12,963 nt of DNA, from positions 2,946 through 15,908 of the forward strand of contig DEHU01000305.1 in assembly GCA_002352125.1 (NCBI GenBank). The letters are read 5' to 3'. The stretch comes from Competibacteraceae bacterium UBA2792 (GTDB taxonomy: Bacteria > Pseudomonadota > Gammaproteobacteria > Competibacterales > Competibacteraceae). The stretch's first letter is position 1; the number at the start of each line of letters is the position of its first letter. A program made the position numbers and the translations under genes. The notes below the pieces were generated by a model. That model searched no databases, was not told the origin of the DNA, and worked only from the letters and a program-made list of their open reading frames with translations. Below, one piece after another: positions 8,142 to 12,963 of the stretch.

Positions 8142-8804
8142 TTACTGGGCGGTCTTTTTGATCGTGACGGCCGCCACGGGATTCCGCCAGTCGTACTCTT
8201 CGGTTTTCAGGTCGGCGATGCCGTGAATCCCGGCGTGTACGTGCACGAAGCCTTCGCCGCTCGCCAAAGACGAGACACCCTCGCCGCCGCATTGCGGGCC
8301 GGGAATGGATGCGCAGCGTTCGTCGTTCGGTTCAGAACCGGCGTCATAACCCGGCACCCAATAAGTCTCGCTCCCGGAACGGGGAACCGCAACGCCGTTC
8401 AGCGCGATGAAGCCGTCGTTGGTGGGCAGGATCATCGCGGCGAGGCTGACGCGATCGGCACCTTGTGCGGCCACTTGCACCGTGACCGATTGGCCCGGCT
8501 CCAGCAATCCGGCGGAATTCGCGACATCGATTACGCGGCTGTCGGCGCGCAATGCTTGCTCCAAAGGCTCGATATCGCCGCCCTCGGCCAACGTCGCCAG
8601 TTCCGGGCTGGCCGGTTCCCCCAACGAGAACAGGCTTACGCCAGAGCGATGACTGGCCACCAGGATCGGCGTGAAGAGCGAGCCCCGAGTGATGTTGGTG
8701 ATTGTGACTTCATACATCACGCCGCTGCCGGATCGCGCTTGGATGCTGGTCAGTGGAGCGGCCAACAACAGGGATGCGGTCAAGGCGGTTAACAGTTTCA
8801 TCAT
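8142..8804 (-). CDS. Spondin-domain (Spond_N) secreted protein
   Basis: This 220-residue protein has a clear signal peptide (MMKLLTALTASLLLAAPLTS, cleavage likely after IQA at 23). Spondin-N features follow: YEVTITNITRGSLFTPILVASH (split here as YEVTITNITRG 31-41 and SLFTPILVASH 42-52), LAAMILPTNDGFIALNG (121-137), YDAGSEPNDE (153-162), HVHAGIHG (188-195) and DWRNPVAAVTI (205-215). Cys164 and Cys172 may form a disulfide. Bacterial spondin-domain proteins are secreted or periplasmic and poorly characterised; adhesion or matrix binding is known for eukaryotic spondins only. I chose the ATG at 8804 because GGAG (8814-8811) lies 6 nt upstream; an in-frame ATG at 8816 overlaps that site. The gene starts 97 nt after the sensor kinase gene, and this gap holds candidate binding sites for the partner regulator, so it is a likely target of that system. 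Confidence 0.85.
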   Translation of the reverse strand: MMKLLTALTASLLLAAPLTSIQARSGSGVMYEVTITNITRGSLFTPILVASHRSGVSLFSLGEPASPELATLAEGGDIEPLEQALRADSRVIDVANSAGLLEPGQSVTVQVAAQGADRVSLAAMILPTNDGFIALNGVAVPRSGSETYWVPGYDAGSEPNDERCASIPGPQCGGEGVSSLASGEGFVHVHAGIHGIADLKTEEYDWRNPVAAVTIKKTAQ

Positions 8805-8816
8805 CGAATGCTCCAT

Positions 8817-8865
8817 AGTGCGTTAGCGAAAGTTCGGAAACCCTTGGAGGTGACCGAGACGCACT
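8817..8865 (-). repeat. Inverted repeat in the spondin leader
   Basis: AGTGCGT (8817-8823) is the reverse complement of ACGCACT (8859-8865), with 35 nt between. Extended outward the match is 10 positions with one mismatch. In the minus-strand mRNA it would fold just upstream of the GGAG of the spondin gene. The long loop makes it weak, and it may be chance. Confidence 0.25.
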
Positions 8866-8877
8866 GTGCCGTTCCGA

Positions 8878-8905
8878 TTTCACGGCGCCCTCACGAAATC
8901 CTCAC
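8878..8905 (-). promoter_or_regulatory. Three GTGA direct repeats at 11-bp spacing: candidate OmpR-type operator for spondin/DUF1223
   Basis: On the minus strand GTGAGG (8905-8900), GTGAGG (8894-8889) and GTGAAA (8883-8878) recur every 11 bp exactly, each later copy preceded by C (pattern GTGA-N6-C-GTGA). The first copy overlaps the kinase stop codon (8904-8902), and the last lies 73 nt before the spondin ATG. OmpR/PhoB-family regulators bind direct repeats of about 10-11 bp in tandem. The same pattern lies upstream of the neighbouring response regulator gene. I see no clear -10 box after it. Confidence 0.55.
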
Positions 8906-10434
8906 TTTTCTATCACGGCGCCGCCGGTTCGCCGATCTGTCGCCTCGATGCCGGGATCCTGCGCTTGGAATGCGCCGACCGGTAAATCGAAAGTGAACCG
9001 GGTTCCTCGACCCAACTCGCTGCTCGCCCGCAGTTCGCCGCCATGCAGTTCGGCGATACGGCGGGCAATGGCCAATCCCAGCCCCAAATGGTCGCCGTCG
9101 TTCTTCGTCCGGCGCCCCCCCCGGTAAAACCGGTCGAACACGAACGGCAACTCCTCGGGCGCGATGCCGTGGCCGGTATCGGTGACGGCAAAGGCGACCG
9201 TTTCGTCCCGCGTGCCGAGTTCGAGGACGATCCGGCCGTTGGGCGGCGTGTGATGCAGCGCGTTGAGGATCAAGTTATCCAGCAACCGTTCGATCATGCC
9301 GATATCCGCCTCGACGAACAGCACCGACGACGGCAGGCGCAGGTCGATCTCGATCCGGTGCTCCTGCGCGGCGATCTGGTATTTTTGAGCGATATCCTGC
9401 AACAGCTCGGCGGCAGGAAAACGCTCGCGGCGTGGCTGGATGGCATGGGCGTCGAGTTTGGCCAGCTCGAACAGGTCGCCCACCAGCCTGCTCAATCGCC
9501 GTGAGTGGCGCAAAGCGGCGTCGAGATAGGCTTGCCGTTCGGCGGGCGACGAGCGGCCGGCCTTCAATTGCAGCGTTTCCAGATAGCCGTGCAGCGCGGC
9601 CAGCGGCGTGCGCAAATCGTGCGAAACGTGGTTGACCAGTTCGCGCCGCAACGTATCGCGCTCCCGCAAGGTGCCGATCAGCGCTTGCAGGCGCTCGGCC
9701 ATCCGGTCGAAATGCAGGCCGAGCTGTTCGATTTCGTCGCCCTGGACGCCGGCACCGCGATAGGGCGCCCAGGTCGCAAACTCGCTTTGTTGGAAAGCAT
9801 CGACCACCGCCGCCAGTCGCCGCAGCCGCCGGGTCAGCAGCCGGAACAGCAACAGACCGGCCAGCAGACCGGCCAGCAAACTACCGGCCAGCACCCAGGC
9901 GCTGAGCCGCAGCAGCAGGCTGTCCCGGTACAGGCGCTCGAAGGACTCGTACATTTCGCCGCGCAACACCACGTACAGATAGCCTTCGGGCGGTTCGGTC
10001 GCGGGAATGGGCGTGACCGAGAAACTTTTGCGGGCATCGTGGCTGCGCGGATCGTCGCCGAAGATCGGCAGCTCGGCGCCGCTCAGGAATGCCCGGATCG
10101 GTTCCAGCGCCACCCGGTCGCGCTTGACCGCTGTCGGCTCGGCGGAGTACGCGAGAATCGTGCCCCGAGCATCCAGCCAATAGATTTCGATGCTGGGGTT
10201 GATGGTCATGTAGCGCTCGAAAGTGGCTTTCAGCGCCTTGGCGTCGAGCCGGCCATCGGCGATCAACCGCTGGTCGGCGACCAGGTTGCGGGCCAGATCG
10301 CGATTGAAGCTCTGCTGCGCTTCCTGGAGATAACGCTGGGTCAGGGCGTGGCTGATCAGGCCGTAGCTCAGGCCGATGGCGCCCAGCAACGCCATCAGCG
10401 CCACGGCCAGCTTGCCGTACAAGGTGTTCAGCAT
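8902..10434 (-). CDS. Sensor histidine kinase (two-component system)
   Basis: The 510-residue protein has TM1 (about 8-30), a periplasmic sensor region (about 31-175, including IEIYWLDARGTILAYSAEP and a YLYVVLRGEMYESFERLYRD stretch near 152-171), TM2 (about 176-200), HAMP (about 200-253), HisKA with VNHVSHDLRTPL (phospho-acceptor His272), and HATPase_c. The ATPase motifs are visible: N box LLDNLILNALHHTP (384-397), DTGHGI (419-424), F box FDRFYR (433-438) and GLGLAI (451-456). The protein autophosphorylates at His272 and passes the phosphate to the regulator encoded just upstream. Its ATG at 10434 overlaps the regulator gene end by 7 nt, which implies translational coupling and fixes this start over upstream in-frame codons. 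The periplasmic region looks like a small PAS/Cache-like or mixed fold; the ligand is unknown. TM2 is built from repeated LLAG units. Confidence 0.95.
   Translation of the reverse strand: MLNTLYGKLAVALMALLGAIGLSYGLISHALTQRYLQEAQQSFNRDLARNLVADQRLIADGRLDAKALKATFERYMTINPSIEIYWLDARGTILAYSAEPTAVKRDRVALEPIRAFLSGAELPIFGDDPRSHDARKSFSVTPIPATEPPEGYLYVVLRGEMYESFERLYRDSLLLRLSAWVLAGSLLAGLLAGLLLFRLLTRRLRRLAAVVDAFQQSEFATWAPYRGAGVQGDEIEQLGLHFDRMAERLQALIGTLRERDTLRRELVNHVSHDLRTPLAALHGYLETLQLKAGRSSPAERQAYLDAALRHSRRLSRLVGDLFELAKLDAHAIQPRRERFPAAELLQDIAQKYQIAAQEHRIEIDLRLPSSVLFVEADIGMIERLLDNLILNALHHTPPNGRIVLELGTRDETVAFAVTDTGHGIAPEELPFVFDRFYRGGRRTKNDGDHLGLGLAIARRIAELHGGELRASSELGRGTRFTFDLPVGAFQAQDPGIEATDRRTGGAVIEK
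9856..9892 (+). repeat. Short direct repeats inside the kinase TM2 coding region
   Basis: ACCGGCCAGC occurs at 9856-9865, 9868-9877 and 9883-9892. On the coding strand the copies give the recurring LLAG/LAG units of the second membrane helix. The 12- and 15-bp steps are multiples of three, so gain or loss of a unit would keep the frame. Confidence 0.6.
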
Positions 10435-11135
10435 GACTCGGCGAACTTGTAGCCGACGCCCCAGACGGTCAGCAGATAGCGAGGCTCCGCCGGATTCGGC
10501 TCCAGCTTGGCGCGCAAGCGGTTGATATGCGAATTGACCGTGTGCTCGTAGCCTTCGTGACCGTAACCCCAAACCTGATCTAGCAATTGGCTGCGGCTGA
10601 ACACCCGGCCGGGCTGGCGGGCGAAATGGAGCAGCAGATCGAATTCCTTGGCGGTCAGCGTCAACTCCCGGTCCGCCAGGAAAACCCGGCGCTTGCTCGC
10701 TTCGATGACGAGGGGACCGCGCGCGATGCGAGCCTCGTCTGGAACCGCTCCGGCCAGGTTGCCCGGGGCTTCGGCCCGTCGCAGCAGCGCCTTCACCCGG
10801 GCAAGCAGTTCCGGAAAACTAAACGGTTTCACCAGATAATCGTCGGCGCCCAGCTCCAGGCCCAACACCCGGTCGAGTTCCGAGGATTTGGCGGTCAGCA
10901 TCAAAATCGGCAGGTAATCGCCGCTGGCGCGCAGCCGCTGGCAGATCGTCAGCCCATCCACATCGGGCAGCATCAGATCCAGGATCATCAGATCGTAGCG
11001 GCGCTGGGCGAGACGCGCCAAAGCCTCCTGTCCGCTCCCGGCGATATCCGCCGCGCAGTGAATATCGCACAGATGCAGTTTGACCAGTTCGGCGATCTCG
11101 CGATCATCCTCGACGAGCAATACCTGACGCGCCAT
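10428..11135 (-). CDS. OmpR-family response regulator (receiver plus winged helix)
   Basis: The 235-residue protein has a complete receiver domain: acidic pair Asp10-Asp11 (VEDD), phospho-acceptor Asp53 (LMILDLMLPDVDG), Thr81 (LMLTAK) and Lys103 (DYLVKPFS). A winged-helix output domain follows, with LTLTAKEFDLLLHFARQPG, SRSQLLDQVWGY, then HTVNSHINRLRAKLE and LLTVWGVGYKF, typical of OmpR/PhoB. It is the DNA-binding partner of the kinase encoded immediately downstream with a 7-nt overlap. I chose the ATG at 11135; an in-frame TTG at 11144 is a less likely start, and only a weak GAG lies about 9 nt upstream. Two GTGA repeats at 11-bp spacing lie 58-73 nt upstream of the ATG, so autoregulation is likely. 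The stimulus is unknown and I do not assign it to a named system. Confidence 0.96.
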   Translation of the reverse strand: MARQVLLVEDDREIAELVKLHLCDIHCAADIAGSGQEALARLAQRRYDLMILDLMLPDVDGLTICQRLRASGDYLPILMLTAKSSELDRVLGLELGADDYLVKPFSFPELLARVKALLRRAEAPGNLAGAVPDEARIARGPLVIEASKRRVFLADRELTLTAKEFDLLLHFARQPGRVFSRSQLLDQVWGYGHEGYEHTVNSHINRLRAKLEPNPAEPRYLLTVWGVGYKFAESC

Positions 11136-11192
11136 CGTTTTCAACTCAGTACCGGTTTCGAATGATGCAAGGACAATTGTCGGCGATGGAAA

Positions 11193-11208
11193 TCACGTTT
11201 TTATCACG
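11193..11208 (-). promoter_or_regulatory. Two GTGA direct repeats at 11-bp spacing: candidate autoregulatory site of the response regulator
   Basis: On the minus strand CGTGA occurs at 11208-11204 and again at 11197-11193, an 11-bp period (GTGA-N6-C-GTGA), the same form as the triple repeat upstream of the spondin gene. GACAAT (11181-11176) lies 11 bp further on as a weak -10. The repeats would therefore sit over the -35 region, as is common for activators of this family. The IS607 tnpB remnant ends at 11229, only 21 bp away. Confidence 0.5.
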
Positions 11209-11228
11209 CCCGAACGATAACCGTTGCA

Positions 11229-11922
11229 TCAGCCATAGCCAATCGAGACATGGTTGATTTCCTGCTTCATCGAAGCCGGTTTCACCGGAGTCTTGCGACT
11301 TCGGCCAGAGCCGGTCTCTCCACAGGCTTGACTATCCGGGCAACTCCCGGACGCCAGCGCCGTGCGCTGGAGATTCTTTGCCGCGTTCACGTCGCGGTCG
11401 AGGACCGCGCCACACTCGGCACAGACCCATTCGCGGATGGACAGCGGCAACGATGCGCGGTAACAGCCGCACTCGTTGCAGGTTTTGCTGCTGGGAAACC
11501 AGCGATCCACCACCACCACGGCTCCGCCTGACAGAGCGGCTTTGTATTCCAGTTGCCGCCGAAACTCGAAAAATCCGATATCGGCGATGGATCGCGCCAG
11601 CTTGTCGTTCGCCATCATGCCGCGCACGTTGAGGTTTTCCACGCCGAACAGGGCGAACCGTTCGGTCAATGCCGTGGTGGTCTGGTGGGTCCAGTCCTGG
11701 CGGACATTGGCGATTCGGGCGTGCAGCTTGGCCAGCCGCACGGCGGATTTGCGGCGATTGTTGGAGCCTTTCACCTTGCGGGAATGCTGGCGTATGGCGT
11801 TGCCACTCGGCCAGCGCCCAGTTGTAGGCGAACCGGGATGCGCCGACGCACTGCCGGAAGATGGCCTGCTGGGTCTTGTTCGGCTTGAGTTCGATGCGAT
11901 GGGTCTTGATCACGGTTCGCAT
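11229..11922 (-). pseudogene. tnpB: tnpB remnant (RNA-guided nuclease) with internal deletion and frameshift
   Basis: The N-terminal about 42 residues begin MRTVIKTHRIELKPNKTQQ and run to RFAYNWALAEWQR. They are joined out of frame, near 11785-11800, to the C-terminal third (RKVKGSNNRRKSAVRLAKLHARI in TnpB family terms, from about 11780 onward). About 231 codons remain where the family usually has roughly 370-400. The central recognition region and the RuvC-I strand with its catalytic Asp (GVDLG type) are missing. RuvC-II (FGVENLNVRGM), the zinc ribbon (CNECG ... CAECG) and RuvC-III (DRDVNAAKNL) survive. The start overlaps the tnpA end by 13 nt, as in intact IS607. With both a large deletion and a frame change the product cannot be an active nuclease. 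The guide-RNA region normally found at the 3' end could persist near 11200-11300, but I cannot see its ends. Confidence 0.88.
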
Positions 11923-12479
11923 TCCATCGCCTCCAGCATCCGCTTGGCGCGGCGTTCCGCCGCCCGCTTCCCGTACGGGCGAGCGCACAGCGAAGTCAGA
12001 ACTTCGGTCGCGTCGCGAACGAGGTCGTCTTTGACTTCTTCCGGGTCCATGACCAGCACCGTGCGGCCTTGCGCCGCCAGCGCGGATTCGATGCACTCAA
12101 AACCGAATCGCATCAAGCGGTCGCGGTGCTCCACCACCAGCGTTTTGACGGCCGGCGACTTGAGCGGCCGCATCAATCCGCGTCGAGGGTCGTTCGGCCC
12201 CGAACCCACTTCCTTGACGACCTCGGCCACGTGAAGGTCGCGCTGGGCCGCGAATTCGGCAAGCCGCGCAACTTGCCTGTCCAGGTCGCCGCGCTGGTCG
12301 GAACTGGACACGCGGGCGTACAGGGCAACGCCCGCGGCGGCCGTCGATTCGATGGCATGGACGATCACGGTTCCCGTAGCAAGCTGTTCTGCGGGTACGG
12401 GGAGCGTGCCCGCTTTCCACATCCGCCAAGCCGTCTTGTACGAAACTCCTTGCCGCTTTGCCCATACGCTTAATTTCAT
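11910..12479 (-). CDS. tnpA: IS607-type TnpA, serine recombinase transposase
   Basis: This 189-residue protein is complete for an IS607 TnpA. A MerR-like helix-turn-helix opens it (MKLSVWAKRQGVSYKTAWRM, then GTLPVPAEQL, about 1-33). The serine-recombinase catalytic domain follows: YARVSSSDQ with Arg56 and candidate nucleophile Ser58, then DLDRQVARL, and the family motif VVEHRDRLMRFGFE (115-128). It catalyses excision and integration through a covalent serine-DNA intermediate with little target specificity. The ATG at 12479 is preceded by AT-rich DNA that includes TATAGA/TATATA-like -10 candidates. A purine-rich GGTAAAG lies about 8 nt upstream and may serve as a weak ribosome-binding site. 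All key residues that I can check are present, so it is likely functional. Its end overlaps the tnpB remnant. Confidence 0.92.
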   Translation of the reverse strand: MKLSVWAKRQGVSYKTAWRMWKAGTLPVPAEQLATGTVIVHAIESTAAAGVALYARVSSSDQRGDLDRQVARLAEFAAQRDLHVAEVVKEVGSGPNDPRRGLMRPLKSPAVKTLVVEHRDRLMRFGFECIESALAAQGRTVLVMDPEEVKDDLVRDATEVLTSLCARPYGKRAAERRAKRMLEAMECEP

Positions 12480-12539
12480 GCGATTTGCTTTACCGCAAAA
12501 GGCTATATATGTCTATAAAAATTCAGCAGTTGTCATGCC

Positions 12540-12760
12540 ATCTGGTTGGTGCTGCTGGCGCTGCAACACCAGCGGCAAGCGTTCGAGCAATCTATCGACG
12601 GCCAGCGGCGGGCGCTCAAGCAGGCTGCCCGCCGGGTGTCGGTCAAGGCGTTGGGTTTCGACGGGCCGGTGGTGTTGAGCGGGCCGGTGGCGTCGGTGGC
12701 GAGAATCGCATTGGTGCACGAGATCAACGCCTTGAAGAGGCTCGGCGATCGGGGCGTGCA
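12540..12760 (+). pseudogene. Coding-like fragment of unknown origin, without start or stop
   Basis: In the plus frame that includes TTG at 12546, the DNA has strongly GC-biased third positions. It gives a sensible protein text: IWLVLLALQHQRQAFEQS, then QRRALKQAARRVSVKALGFD, then GPVVLSGPVASVARIA and LVHEINALKRLGDRGV. No credible start codon with a ribosome-binding site precedes it, because the AT-rich IS607 left end lies there. Beyond about 12760 the frame runs antisense into the TPR gene. I read it as a gene piece cut at both ends, about 70 codons long. I do not recognise the family, and a chance open frame in GC-rich DNA cannot be excluded. Confidence 0.3.
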
Positions 12761-12963
12761 ATGGGGCGGCGCAGTTCTGCGATCTCTTTGTCAAACCAAA
12801 TTAAATCCTGTTTCCATCCAGCATTATCCGGCGACGCTTGGGTCAGGCGCACCATGATCGTCTGGCCTTCTTCTAGCGCCTTCAGAGCATTGGTCCTATC
12901 CCCGGTTTTTCGGAATATAGTCCCGATCTTGCTATAGGACACCGACAGGTCGCGCTGCCAGCC
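12724..12963 (-). CDS. TPR-repeat protein, C-terminal part (5' end beyond window)
   Basis: Eighty codons are visible, entering from the right edge. They begin GWQRDLSVSYSKIGTIF, then RKTGDRTNALKALEEGQTIM, then VRLTQASPDNAGWKQDLIWF, which is a tetratricopeptide repeat of the type with recurring NAGWQRDLSVSYxKIG linkers. Such repeats form helical scaffolds for protein binding, often attached to N-terminal effector or NTPase domains, which are not visible here. The last helix (WFDKEIAEL) is followed by an Arg-rich tail (RRPIARPDRRASSRR) that looks unlike a normal TPR end. That tail reads antisense through the coding-like fragment up to the stop at 12724-12726. The original stop may therefore have been lost by rearrangement near 12765, with read-through into neighbouring DNA. 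Confidence 0.8.
   Translation of the reverse strand, partial: GWQRDLSVSYSKIGTIFRKTGDRTNALKALEEGQTIMVRLTQASPDNAGWKQDLIWFDKEIAELRRPIARPDRRASSRR

Larger units (their letters stand above)
11229..12479 (-). mobile_element. IS607-family element with intact tnpA and decayed tnpB
   Basis: This is the span from the tnpA start to the tnpB remnant stop; the true ends lie somewhat outside it. The arrangement, a MerR-like/serine-recombinase tnpA overlapping the start of tnpB by 13 nt, is diagnostic of IS607. These elements lack terminal inverted repeats and target duplications and join at GG dinucleotides, so the ends cannot be set from this sequence alone. The AT-rich stretch 12481-12530 probably belongs to the left end, and GC-rich coding-like DNA resumes near 12540. 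At the other side the regulator promoter box begins 21 bp beyond the tnpB stop. Because tnpA is complete the element could still move; RNA-guided cutting by TnpB is lost in this copy. Confidence 0.85.

Noticed and set aside
8121..8159. GACCGCC (8121-8127) and GGCGGTC (8148-8154) followed by five T: terminator-like on the plus strand
   Set aside because: No plus-strand gene ends here; both flanking genes are on the minus strand, where the T tract would lie before rather than after the stem. One arm also lies inside the spondin coding end.
11229..11922. TnpB remnant as a domesticated nuclease-dead repressor next to a regulator gene
   Set aside because: Known TnpB-derived repressors keep a continuous frame and the RNA/DNA-binding core. 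Here the core is deleted and the two ends are in different frames.
12480..12723. Minus-strand open frame of about 90 codons between tnpA and the TPR gene
   Set aside because: The text is His/Arg/Gln-rich antisense of the plus-strand coding-like frame and has no ribosome-binding site.

Overview
The window is GC-rich, about 60% by eye, and gene-dense. Its Gram-negative traits (an HlyD-type adaptor, many Sec signal peptides, an OmpR/EnvZ-type regulatory pair) suggest a gammaproteobacterium-like environmental organism. I cannot name a taxon; a Competibacteraceae-like genome would fit the style, but that is inference.

Layout: (1) 1-325, minus: the N-terminal end of a periplasmic efflux adaptor that runs off the left edge. 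(2) 551-1273, plus: an alpha/beta-hydrolase-like protein with a GHSSG elbow and an AT-rich patch. It converges on (3) 1289-5395, minus: a 1368-residue exported membrane protein of unknown function whose two halves look like diverged copies of one unit. (4) 5710-7199, plus: a small secreted protein of unknown function, a 10-bp hairpin, then an ArsS-type radical SAM protein (arsenosugar biosynthesis). (5) 7247-11135, minus: response regulator, sensor kinase, spondin-domain secreted protein and DUF1223 thioredoxin-like exported protein, in that order of transcription. (6) 11229-12479, minus: an IS607-type element with an apparently intact serine-recombinase tnpA and a tnpB that has lost its middle and its reading frame. 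(7) 12540-12963: a coding-like scrap of unknown origin abutting the 3' end of a TPR-repeat gene that enters from the right edge.

The most coherent system is region 5. The regulator and kinase overlap by 7 nt. The DNA upstream of the regulator gene and the DNA between the kinase and spondin genes both carry GTGA repeats at exact 11-bp spacing, in the form GTGA-N6-C-GTGA. OmpR-family regulators bind direct repeats with this geometry. A simple model is that the pair controls itself and an envelope/secreted output made of the spondin-domain and DUF1223 proteins. The IS607 element ends only tens of bases upstream of the regulator's box, so it may have altered that promoter.

The right end is a mosaic. 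The mobile element, a headless and tailless coding scrap and the TPR gene end meet within about 250 bp, which points to past rearrangement. I see no CRISPR array, tRNA or rRNA.
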